Source: Flectonema sp. DT1601
Taxonomy: Eukaryota > Euglenozoa > Diplonemea > Diplonemida > Diplonemidae
Direction of reading: 5' to 3'
Length of the DNA: 64,000 nt
Assembly: GCA_964019425.1 (NCBI GenBank)
Contig: OZ025806.1
Coordinates: forward strand, 863,374-927,373
Positions within the stretch are counted from its first letter, which is position 1. Each line of letters opens with the position of its first letter. Under the pieces are notes generated by a model. That model searched no databases. It had not been told where the DNA came from and was given only the letters and a program-made list of their open reading frames with translations. The translations under genes were made by a program, and so were the position numbers. Below are positions 1 through 9,643 of the stretch, piece after piece.

Positions 1-600
1 GTGAGCTACGAACCAGCGTTTTTGTCGTGTTATTTCTTTTTCTTTTTTCCACCACCTGTTTCTACCTACCCAGACAATTTTATTAAGTTTCCCATTAATG
101 CATTAATGTTCTTCAAGCTGTAACGACTGTCCCATCAACTTGACTTGACAGCATTTCATTCTCTGAAGCAACGATTTTGTGCAGATGGAATCCAATTATG
201 ATGATTCATGTCTAATTTGTTGTGTGTTAACCCTTGATTTATTTATCCAAGTCCCCCCGCGAAATGGAGCTCTTGTTAACTAACTGATTTGTTTATCTCA
301 TTTTCTTTAGTTGTTTCAACCTGTTAGCCTCTGGGCAAAGTGGGAGCTGGGAATCGATCACTTCTAGTACCATAGTAAGAGAACCACTTTCGCGATATGC
401 AAGACCAAAGAGATCGAGATGCTCTACTTTTGGGGTGTTCTTATAGGGTTCTCATGTTGGTGGATTTTATATTTCCGAAGAATTCCGGAAGTTACAGCAT
501 TTGAACGCCCCTTAAGTACAATATCAGGTTCCCCCCATTTATTTTAAAACGAAGGCGAAGCTTCTGCCCAACTTCTCTCTCTTGTTTCTACTTTGTCAAA
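1..600. repeat. repeat-rich spacer before the first LINE remnant
   Basis: No gene is seen. About 1-300 is related to 13020-13455: both begin with the same gagctacgaaccagcg stretch and contain the 'gattcatgtctaatttgtt ... ccaagtcc' repeat found again at 27975-28070, 34815-34955 and 58855-58935. About 308-400 holds the 'ttcaacctgttagcctctgg' segment that forms the tail of a longer interspersed repeat (compare 8228-8383). From about 485 the sequence matches 20460-20800, the upstream block of the third EGF gene, so the duplicated unit reaches at least this far left. Confidence 0.7.
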
Positions 601-829
601 CTATCAGTCCCTCCCTAACTTATTTTATGCTTATCGATATCGAGATTTTGAAGGCAACGTGTTCGACCTGAGAAAAGTCTGTCACGTCGAGACGTTGATC
701 CGTTTCATTTCATACCATTTTTTATGTGTAGACTTCCAGTTTGTGTCGTTGTCATTACTTAACTTGTTAAGTTGAGTTTTTATTTTTAAAATATCTGTTT
801 AATTCTCTCTTTTTTTCTTCGTAATTCTT

Positions 830-1954
830 ATGGAATATAACTCCCTCCTTCTCGGTGGGTTTATTGTTTTCCATTCACCGTGTTCTCTCTTGTTGTATAT
901 CAAATCCTCACCGTTATTAGTTCCTGATTGGAAGCCTTCTGATTATGATGACTCATGCTGTGGTTCTTTTTCGATTCATGAGTTATACACGGTACTGAAG
1001 TCATTGACTCCCTCCCACGGGTCTGGTTTAGATTCTGTTTCTAATAATATGCTGTCCTGCCGGTTCCGTATGTTAAATGGCTTGCGAACTATCTTTCGGA
1101 TAGAAATGTGAGTCTGTCTCTGGGATTAGATAATGGATCCAGATCCTGTACGAAGGGGGTCCCTCAAGGATCTGTGCTTGGTCTTCTCTTATTTCGGATT
1201 TTTGTCGACCCAGTCCCTGCCATGCTGATCTCAGTGTTCTGTTTGCTGATGATCTTGCCGTGTTTCTGCGGCATGAGAAGATAGATGGGATCGAAGCGAA
1301 GGGCCTGTCCGTCATCTCTCAGATAGAAGGTTGGATGGTTTCCTCTAAGATGGAGGTAAACATGAAGAAAACAGAGTACGTTGCCTTTGGTAAGCGCATC
1401 TCTGGCTCCGATGTCGAATGGAGTAGGGCACCTCGCTTTTACTTCCCACCGTCTGTTGAAGAGTTACGCCTACAGGCTCTGTCAGTGCTCTCACTGAGAA
1501 GCTTTCTCCATCAATAGGGGCAGTTCTGCATCTCGCTGATGCTTTGCTGCCATTGGAGATTGATGGTTACCCGGTGACGAGACGTTCCCTGGATATGTTC
1601 TTTCGGACCGAATGGCAGCCTTTCACGTTGTTATTGATCAGCAAGCTTGACAATCATCTTAAAGAGTTATCTGACAATCCGTTGCTGTTGAAGTTTCCGC
1701 TTCAGGGTATTTTTGTGAGGAAGAAACTAATCACGCACATCGAAAAGAAGACAAGTTTCCCGTTACTGGGTTCTGATGTGAAGGAATATGTTATGGAACT
1801 TATTGATAACGCTTATAAAGCTACCGATTTAAATTTTGTTATTGACGACCTTTCTATGGTTAATGTGCTGGTCAATCTTGACTGGTCGGAATCCAAGCTT
1901 TCTAAGTTCTTCTCTCGCTTAAGTCGCCTCCTCCGACGTAATCCCCGATATTGA
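830..1954 (+). mobile_element. decayed non-LTR retrotransposon (LINE) reverse transcriptase
   Basis: Reverse-transcriptase pieces lie in three successive frames. First comes a fingers-type stretch with SIHELYTVLKSL and SHGSGLDSVSNNML (about 970-1055). Next is WLANYLSDRNVSL followed by TKGVPQGSVLG (1150-1182), the LINE GVPQGS motif. Then comes LFADDLAVFLRHEK with the catalytic FADD at 1242-1253, and a thumb-like stretch with SSKMEVNMKKTEYVAFG to about 1390. At least two frameshifts separate these parts, so it is dead. An open stretch at 1544-1954 may be the rest of the LINE or unrelated; I do not recognise it. The orthologous block of copy 3 lacks about 840-1903 but keeps the following sequence at 20806 onward, so this segment differs between array units. 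The clade (CR1, Jockey or RTE-like) cannot be settled by eye. Confidence 0.8.
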
Positions 1955-3008
1955 TAAAGAACGTCTCTTTCCTTTAGTGTAATTCCTTATTTTATTTTAT
2001 TACTATCATTTCTTTCTTATCATTACTTTATTTCTTATTTTCTGATCTAATGTGGCACAAGTTCTATAGAGAAGCTGCTGCTGACCGAAAGGTTTGGTGG
2101 TGACTGCCTCTATCAGAACTGCGGAAAAAAAGATACAATTATTGAGGCTAGCTTTTTTCCTTTTATTCCCTTGCTCCTTTCCTCTCGAAAAAGAATAGTT
2201 AGAAAACAACAAATTTATACTTGCTAGCCCGTCCTGGCGAGCTCCGACGGATGTGTTATTTTCGTTTCTTACGTTAAGAACTACTTCAGAAAACCTTGAA
2301 TGAAGTCCCTAGAACTTAATGATAAAGGCCAAAGCTGAAACTGCATTTTTCAACAGAACAATTTATTTAATTTTTTCACTATCTTATTTCTTCTCGATAC
2401 CTTTTTTAATAATCCCATATGCTAACTACCTGTGGTATACTGAAGACTGTCAATAATGGGACTCAGACATCTGTACACCTAAACTTATTCAAACTTTAGG
2501 AACGTAATATTATTTACATGTTAGTGAATCTATTCTTGGAAACTGTGGTACGAATTGGGGGGTCCACTTAGATTCCTTAGACTTGTTATAGCATTGATGT
2601 CTCCAATCGCAGCTCAGGGTCGAGTACTGTTGTGATGGACTCAGAAATACGACCTAAAGTAGAGGATCAGCTCTCAGCATTATATGATAATAGTGGGTAG
2701 CTGCTGACAAGTAAAAACACGCGAAGTAAAGAATCGCTTAGTCCTCTAATTCATTTGATCAGCTCATTAGTTGGGTCAGACTCTTTCATTTCAACATGGA
2801 AGACGGTTGTCGTTGTGAATGACACGATGTTTGTACGCTTCCTTATCGGAAAGTGAAAATGAGTAGAAATATTACTTTCCCAAAACAGCACAAAATATAT
2901 TCTGTTCCGCTCTCTCTTTCTCGGTGGGGCTTTTATAATATCAAGAAAGTTGAAAGGTTTCTTTATTATTTTATTTATCATTCCCCCAACCACAGTAATG
3001 TATCCATA
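1955..3008. repeat. 5' flank of EGF gene 1, shared with copies 2 and 3
   Basis: There is no separate gene. 1903-2100 and 2215-3008 match 20806-20945 and 21625-22431 upstream of the third EGF gene nearly base for base. The last 320 bp also match 15247-15572 upstream of the second. The block ends with a pyrimidine-rich run and aaccacag, a plausible splice acceptor 9 bases before the chosen ATG. The promoter or the source of the transcript 5' end cannot be located from sequence. Confidence 0.75.
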
Positions 3009-6000
3009 ATGAACACTATGTCTCTTGTTCTTGTTTTAACACTTTGTGGTATCAGTCTTGGATATCCAGAACAGTGTGGAAGGATCACAGCTCAACCTGA
3101 ATGTACTTCATCACGTTGGTGTTTTTGGGCGCGAAACAATGAATGTGCTCCAATTATACAATGTAACAGTGTGTTGGTAGGTGTTCCACCTGTGCGAACT
3201 CATTGTGACGACATTTCTTCGTGCAGGTGGGATGATCAAACAGACAGCTGTGTCATTCCGTGTACATATTATAGTACAGAAATGGAATGCAACAACTCAC
3301 CATATGGTAGTCAATGTAACTGGTTCGCTGGTAACTGCGATAACGAACATAACATATATCCAGTAAATAGCGATACCGAGTACTGCTTACGTAGAGGAAC
3401 ATATAATAGCGCAACATACAAATGCGATTGCCTAGGTGAGGCTACCTTAGACCAATGCCAGGGATGTCCGGATCAATTTGACACCTTACATTCCTGTACT
3501 ATATGTGTGACACAGAAACACGGTTCAGGTAATACTTGCAGATTATGTGACGTCAATTTAGATTGTAGTAATCACGCACACAGCGTATCCTCTGGAAATG
3601 TGACAAATCGGGGTTGTAATTGCAACTGCTCTGCAGGTTTCACAGGAAACACATGTAATTCCTGTGACACTGGTTATTTTGGTACCAATTGCACTGCTTG
3701 TGATAATGCTTATTGTAACAATCATGTTAAGTTAGGTAATGTTCCTCAAGTTAGAAACGGTAGTATCACCACATGTGACTGCAACTGTGCTGACGAATAC
3801 AGCGGGCCACGCTGTAATATGTGTGCGAATAACCACATCGATTATCCTAATTGTGTGAGGTGTGACTTGGGTATTCATTGCAATGGAAATGCGGGGTCGG
3901 TAATGTCAACAGCCTCTAACTCGAAATGCAGCTGCAGTTGTACATCTGGATATACAGGAGATGCTTGTGACATCTGTGACACAAACTACGTACGTGATCC
4001 CAGTCTACCTGGAATCAAATGCCGACAATGCAGTGTAGTCACAGACTGCAACAACAGAGCTACAAGTGTAATCCAGCAGGGCAATAGTTGTGTGTGCAGC
4101 TGCAGAAACAAGTGGGACCCTGCAGACAATTGTGTCAGCTGTAATCCTCCGTACGCAGGAACAGATTGTGATACGTGTATGCCGGGTCATATTAACTATC
4201 CAAATTGTACTTTATGTACTTTGAACGATTGCAATAACAGAGCATCAAGTGTAACATCAAATGCTAACAAGTGTATGTGCAGTTGTGTTGGGAATTGGAA
4301 TGGTGAGTCATGCGACAACTGTCCAATCCCTTTGGGTGGATCACAGTGTGAATGCAGTGTTGAAAGCCATTGTGGGGGTACAAATAGAGCAATCGAGTCC
4401 AACACAGTTACAGTAAATAATGTTGCATCTTGTAGCTGCGTCTGTTCAGGTAACTGGCAAGGTACTAATTGTAGTGAATGTGCACGTGGTCGGGTGAACT
4501 ACCCCACTTGCGATATCTGCGACATCAGTATTTGTGAACAACATCGAAATCCGCTAACAATGCGAATCAGACGGAATGGTAGCGAACCGGAGTGTCAATG
4601 TGTCTATAAGGATGATGTCACTGCGTGTGCGGCACCTTTTTATACTTCTTCTTGTGAGGCTTGCAGCTTACCAATCCATTGTACTGGAGATGCCTATGCC
4701 GTGGAAGTTGATGAGGATGACCCGAATAGTTGTTTGTGTCAATGTAGAAATGCTTCTCAAAGTTGTCAGCGAGGAGAATCAACAGCTTCACCAGTTTCGA
4801 TTAATCCGATTAATGTGTTTGAAAGTAAAGGGTCTGTACCTGTTGGGATAGTAGCGTCAGGTAGTATCGGAGGAACATCAGTAGCTCGTCTTAAAGCAAT
4901 CAGCGCTTTGTGTGGAAAGGAAGACGACGTTCTTGATCCGGAGGTGGATCCACTTAAACTGAAGGTTGGGAATTCTAAATACGCTGCTTACACGGGAGGT
5001 GTTCTTGGAAATTGTGTTTTCGTCCTTTCGCCAATAATTGTTCATCTCACTGCTGTCTTAATCCGAACAAGGTATCCAAACCGAGTAGAATTTAACGAAG
5101 CAGCAGCTGACTTGCGGTTCCCGTACATCAGTTTGTTCTTTGTTATTTTCATGTTTCACGGAATGGCCACTTGTGGACTGAAGCTTCTAATATTTGGAGG
5201 TGCTGGTGAAAAGGTGTTGGGGGTTTCTGTCCTTCTTTCATTTAACGTTGGATTTCTTGTATTGATTGTAGCAAAGACGAGAAGCTTGTCGAAGGACATT
5301 ACGTACTTTGACAGGTCAGGAACTACACTCGTGAGTAGATACTTCTTTGGAAATGGAGAATGGGTGTCTGCAACACAGAAGAGAAAAGTGCATCGATGGG
5401 GATTGTTATTTGAGATGTATAGACCGGGTTTTACTTGGTTCTTGATATGTGAATGTATAGTTTTACTCACCATAACTGTGGTACAGGTGAGTGAGGCCAG
5501 CCGAATGCTCAGTTGCAGGAATTTGGCGGGTTTGCTGGTAGCTCTCTTTGGAGGATTGACTCTGGTAATTATGTATTTCGGACCTTGGGCATGTCGTTTT
5601 GACAATCATGGGAACGGACTCATCCTTGGACTTGAAACTGTTGCTTGTGGTTTCTTAGTGAGAGGTTTCAGCACGGAAGACCGTTCTGACATGGGATTCA
5701 CATATGCCAGCAATATATTAATTGTAGTTAGCTACTTGACTGTTGCTAAGGGATTCATTGATCCTTTTCTGTTGTTATATGTTGAATGGACTCGTAGATC
5801 AACAATTCAAGATAATTATAATGATGTCTGTCACACAGAAGAGAAATGTCAACAACTGGAAGTCACAGATGAATTGCTTGAAGACGATGACTTTGCTCAA
5901 TATCCGTTGCCTGAATTCGAAATGACTGTGAAGGGTTGTGTTGACTTTAATGATCCAATATGCAATGAGGGTGGTAAGAGTACTCCTTCACTCACAAACA

Positions 6001-6179
6001 TACGAAGCGCTCCCACTCCGGAAGTCACGTTTCAGAGAATAGCAAGTCCCCTGTCTGCTAGAAATTCTGCTGCTGTTCGCAATCTCAACTCTTCAACGAG
6101 AGAATCTCTTCTTAGAATTGCTTCATACCCGTTGCTTGAAAAGCAAAGGAATGATTGTTTTGTTCACGTTTGTCCATGA
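3009..6179 (+). CDS. EGF-repeat seven-pass membrane protein, copy 1
   Basis: A 1056-residue surface protein. Residues 1-19 form a signal peptide (MNTMSLVLVLTLCGISLG). Residues 20 to about 600 are a cysteine-rich ectodomain of EGF/laminin-EGF-like modules with repeated CSCxxGYTGDxC-type motifs and many N-glycosylation sites. About 660-970 holds seven hydrophobic segments, followed by an acidic, then Ser/Pro-rich cytoplasmic tail containing TPEVTFQRIASP. I chose the ATG at 3009 because copy 2 has an 8-base insertion just upstream that breaks the longer frame, and because a signal peptide starts here. This copy has the shortest EGF region of the three (SECARG junction at about 4478-4490). The membrane part is homologous to gene B at 31380 (shared YFDRSG / HYDRSA and F.G...WVS motifs). 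A receptor or adhesion role is inference; no ligand or enzyme motif is seen. Confidence 0.9.
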   Translation: MNTMSLVLVLTLCGISLGYPEQCGRITAQPECTSSRWCFWARNNECAPIIQCNSVLVGVPPVRTHCDDISSCRWDDQTDSCVIPCTYYSTEMECNNSPYGSQCNWFAGNCDNEHNIYPVNSDTEYCLRRGTYNSATYKCDCLGEATLDQCQGCPDQFDTLHSCTICVTQKHGSGNTCRLCDVNLDCSNHAHSVSSGNVTNRGCNCNCSAGFTGNTCNSCDTGYFGTNCTACDNAYCNNHVKLGNVPQVRNGSITTCDCNCADEYSGPRCNMCANNHIDYPNCVRCDLGIHCNGNAGSVMSTASNSKCSCSCTSGYTGDACDICDTNYVRDPSLPGIKCRQCSVVTDCNNRATSVIQQGNSCVCSCRNKWDPADNCVSCNPPYAGTDCDTCMPGHINYPNCTLCTLNDCNNRASSVTSNANKCMCSCVGNWNGESCDNCPIPLGGSQCECSVESHCGGTNRAIESNTVTVNNVASCSCVCSGNWQGTNCSECARGRVNYPTCDICDISICEQHRNPLTMRIRRNGSEPECQCVYKDDVTACAAPFYTSSCEACSLPIHCTGDAYAVEVDEDDPNSCLCQCRNASQSCQRGESTASPVSINPINVFESKGSVPVGIVASGSIGGTSVARLKAISALCGKEDDVLDPEVDPLKLKVGNSKYAAYTGGVLGNCVFVLSPIIVHLTAVLIRTRYPNRVEFNEAAADLRFPYISLFFVIFMFHGMATCGLKLLIFGGAGEKVLGVSVLLSFNVGFLVLIVAKTRSLSKDITYFDRSGTTLVSRYFFGNGEWVSATQKRKVHRWGLLFEMYRPGFTWFLICECIVLLTITVVQVSEASRMLSCRNLAGLLVALFGGLTLVIMYFGPWACRFDNHGNGLILGLETVACGFLVRGFSTEDRSDMGFTYASNILIVVSYLTVAKGFIDPFLLLYVEWTRRSTIQDNYNDVCHTEEKCQQLEVTDELLEDDDFAQYPLPEFEMTVKGCVDFNDPICNEGGKSTPSLTNIRSAPTPEVTFQRIASPLSARNSAAVRNLNSSTRESLLRIASYPLLEKQRNDCFVHVCP

Positions 6180-7387
6180 GCTGTGAGAAGGCGAGTTTTC
6201 TTTTTTATTATTATTATTGCATTCCCTCCCTCTTTTGATTCCCATAAATATAATTATATTGAATTCATACTTTCCTTCGATTCCGAACTTTGAGGAATAA
6301 CAACCGCCAATGTGAAATTTGCTTCGATTCCATTATATTTGAGTATTTGTGTGGTAATAAGGATTTAATTATTGTTATTGTTGTAATGCTGTTCTTTTTG
6401 GATGTCTCACCATTCCAATGAAACGATTGCAAGCCACTCCGGGTGTGTAGCTAAATAAGGAGGCTCTTAATTGATATTTCACGGCGTTCTTTACTATTTT
6501 GTCTTGTTTATCATTATTCTCTCTTTTATTTGATTCATTGGTACGAGAGAAGCTCTTTCAGCGTAGACACGTTTTAGCGCGGTAGAAACTTCCCGCACGG
6601 ACCCAAGTGTTTAAACTGCTTAAAGTGTGCTAATCAGGCTGAAGAAGGTTAAAGAAGTTCTCGTTGGTATTTTGGAGAAAAAGATTTGCGGATCAGGAAA
6701 GATTTAAAATTGTGTATTGCGCGATTCCTTTTTTTTCTGTTCCTTACAGATTAGGATATTCATATTTCCCTGATGATGTGGTACTCTTTTTTTAATCCTT
6801 GATATGCCCCTTGCGTTATTGTTTCAGTGTTTTTATTTTCGCAGTCGTGTAGTATTGATAAAAGGACGCTGTCCACGGAAAGTGAGAAATAAAATTTCCG
6901 TCCTGACCCAAGGCGCGATTTCATCTGAAAAGTCGATCAATGAGTTACTGTCCAATAGCCGAATGTATTTTTTAAATCATGTGTTAAATTCTGTCCATGG
7001 CCATTATTTGCTGTGATCTTCGATCTTCTCCCACTCTTATTTTATTGTCTTTATCAAGTGACCTTCCTTCTCTTAGTCACTGTTTGATAACTTGTTTAGT
7101 TAACTTTGATACATTTCATATATTTATATTTTTATAAAGTATGCTCAAAGAACTTTCCCTCTCCTTTGCTCTCAAGTATGAGAAATGTTGCCTGGAACTC
7201 AATTCTTGTTTACTAAAAAAATGGTAAAGTAGTTTGAAACTCACAGGTGTGTTTCTCACATGGAGGCGTTTGTATGAATTTTGTTATTCATCAGTTACCA
7301 GTCAGTAGTAGTTATACTGACTGATTGTTGTTTTATTTTTTGATTCGTTTGAATTTGACACCTGTCTAGATTGTCCACAAAGAACCA
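6180..7387. repeat. 3' spacer of EGF gene 1, duplicated after copies 2 and 3
   Basis: Contains no gene. It matches 25950-27090 after copy 3 almost throughout, and 18771-19000 plus 19194-19690 after copy 2, which has lost about 0.6 kb in the middle. A block at 6840-7016 with 'aaggacgctgtccacggaa' is present in all three. The repeated stretches are as similar as the genes themselves, so the whole region was copied as a unit. Confidence 0.75.
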
Positions 7388-8400
7388 GGTCCGGCGCAGT
7401 TATGATTATAAACTAACTGACTTCTTGCCTGGCCCTTTTGTTTTCATTTCTTGCTGAGTGATTTGGTTATGTGTTGCCCAATTTTGGTTGTTCTTTTATA
7501 AAGCTGTCAATAAGCCGCAGATAATTATAATCCTTTGGACAACTGGGGATGAAAGATCCTCGGTACTGTTCCGGGGGTTTCTATTTTCTGTCGTGGTATG
7601 TGGGCATACGACACACATGGTCGTGTTATGCTTCATGGTGTAATCTTTGTAAAAAAGTATTCACTCCTCCCCCGTCGAGATGTTGGTTCGTTTCATACTA
7701 TTTTTTATGTAGACTTCGAGTGTGTTTCGTTGTCGTTGTCGTTGTCGTTACTTAACTTGTTAAGTTGAGTTTTTATTTTTAAAATATCTGTTTAATTCTC
7801 TCTTTTCTTCGTCATTCTTATGGAATATAACTCCCTCATTCTCATTGAGATCTTGGATGGGTTTATTGTTTTCTATTCAGCGTGTTGTCAAAGCTTATCT
7901 TATTGTCCGGCGCAGTTATGACCTTAAACTGACTGTCATCTTACCTGGTCCTTTTGGTTTTCATTTCTTGCTGAGTGATATGACTATGTGCTGCCCAAAT
8001 CTTTTGTGGTACATTTCTAAAGCTTTTCGGTAAGCCCACAGTACACTTATAATGCTTTGGACAACTGGGGGTGAACGATCCTCGGTACTGTTCCGGGGTT
8101 TTCTATTTTCTTTCGTGGAGTGCGGGCATATGGCACATGTGGTCGTATTATAAAGAAAGATGCATATGAAAGAAAGAAGATTTTTTATTTTTTTTCACCT
8201 TCCCCCCACTCCCAGATCGTTTCTCTTTTATTTTCTTTAGTTGTTTACAACCTGTTAGCCTCTGGGCAAGGTGGAGGCTGGAAGTCGATCACTTCATACT
8301 ATGAAACTACAATCTTCGCGATTGGGTCCTTACTGATGCGGGCTACCCAGACCCCTCGTAGTCATCAGTTTGTATTTTGCTAACTAAACTAAACTAAACA
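7388..8400. repeat. two tandem copies of interspersed repeat family R1
   Basis: Two related copies begin with a 'tccggcgcagttatga' head at 7388 and 7909. They continue through 'tgctgagtgat...tgtgttgccca' and 'cctcggtactgttccggg'. The second copy runs on to a tail ending gtagtcatcagtttgtattttg and then ctaactaaactaaac. Other copies lie at about 12000-12155, 19690-19905, 27092-27385, 30526-30650 and 37206-37900. The copy at 37206 is single and outside the duplicated array, so this is a true interspersed repeat. The absence of coding potential suggests a SINE-like or other non-autonomous element. Confidence 0.65.
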
Positions 8401-8505
8401 TTGTCTTTATCAAGTGACCTTTCTTCTCTTTTTAACTAACTAATAACTAACTCTTGGTCAACTAGTGTCTTAGTTAACTTTGATACAATTCGTATATTTA
8501 TATTA

Positions 8506-9641
8506 CTGTAATTATAAATATCATGGTGTATAAAATGTCTCCAAATCTCTAAAAAATGGCCAAATCCACCATCTTTATATCCAAAGGTTTTTTAGTAGAA
8601 ATGTTCACAGAAAACACTTAGCAAAATTCGGATTCCAGAAAAAAAAAATTGGTGGGGGATTGATAACTATGTCTTGAATGTTGAGGTTGCTTCCAGATAC
8701 ATATCAGGACAACATATCCACAAATAACGTTGTTGGTAGCTGGTTGCACACCAGTCTTAATGAATGATGTCGAAATCCCTAAAAGCAGCAAGGAGTGCAG
8801 CTTCGGTAGTGCTGGTGATGCAGTCTAGACGAGGCCAACTACAACTAAGGAGTTCCCTTCTCCAATAGTTGTAACAGCCAGTAGCCAGTGTGACCCCACC
8901 GAGGTATGAGGTGCGGTATTAAGAAACATGAACTCATGTTCACAACTACGGACTTCAGGAGCTCGGGTGGATTTGCAGGATTGACAATACCTGCTTTTAT
9001 AAAAACCAGCCATGATAGTATTTTTCGTAATGCTATCAAGGGCTGTCACTATCCACCCAATTTGCGCCCTCGAATGTTCTTCGTTTTTGTGAGCTTCATC
9101 CATTTTGACATTGGTTCGGATTCAGGAGCTCCTTTTTGGACCCTTCCCTTCCCCTACATGATTTTTTCAACTTTTCCTCCCGCTTGCGCATCTGCTCTGT
9201 CAGCCACTCCAAAGAAAGCCTGATGCTTCTTTTGAAGTTGGCCATGACAGTTAGATCCAGCGGCCGGAGATGAGAAGTCCATCCGCCTTGCACCAGTATA
9301 ACCGTGATATTGGCTTCTTCAAATCGACGAAGGACTTCCTCAGTTATCTGCCCCCTAAACTGGTCATATACTGCGAGGCCAGGGTGATCCAATTGGAGCG
9401 TTTTTTAATAAAGTATGGGACTATTGCTCCAGAAACCTTGACCGAGCTGATAGGAGTTCTGCTTCAGGCGCTACTTTCGCAGTGGTTCCAAGACGGTATC
9501 CAACCCTTCCGTTCCGGGAACTTGTAGGCCCATGTTTACTTTTTTATAAAAATCCACCAAGTTTTTTTCCGAGAATCCACCATCTTTTTTATATCCAAAG
9601 TTGTTATACTCCAAATTTTTTATACACCATGTTATTTATAG
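8506..9641 (-). mobile_element. pogo/Tc1-mariner-type DNA transposon (1136 bp), decayed
   Basis: Both ends carry an inverted repeat around 'atggtgtataaaa', and TA dinucleotides at 8504-8505 and 9642-9643 flank the element. The paralogous spacer of copy 2 (about 19490-19520) reads tatatttatattattataaag with a single TA: an empty site, which fixes the ends. On the - strand, 9392-9096 encodes a DDE endonuclease stretch (LAVYDQFRGQITEEVLRRF ... GGWTSHLRPLDLTVMANFK) typical of pogo/Jerky-type DDE_1 transposases. About 9057-8980 encodes WIVTALDSITKNTIMAGF, the conserved part after the catalytic core. The frame is broken between these parts and no N-terminal DNA-binding domain is seen, so it is non-autonomous today. 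A short direct repeat (ccaccatctt...atatccaaag) lies inside each end, at 8566-8586 and 9576-9600. Confidence 0.85.
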
Positions 9642-9643
9642 TA

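Noticed and set aside
2853-3008. Longer N-terminus for EGF copies 1 and 3 (open frame also at 22276)
   Set aside because: Copy 2 has an 8-base insertion that breaks this frame, the extra part would bury the signal peptide, and an acceptor-like site lies within it.
5156-5605. Antisense open frame of 149 codons in EGF copy 1 (also in copies 2 and 3)
   Set aside because: It mirrors the conserved membrane-domain coding sequence; its conservation is explained by the sense gene.
9270-9527. Plus-strand open frame across the pogo element
   Set aside because: The opposite strand carries the recognisable DDE transposase motifs.
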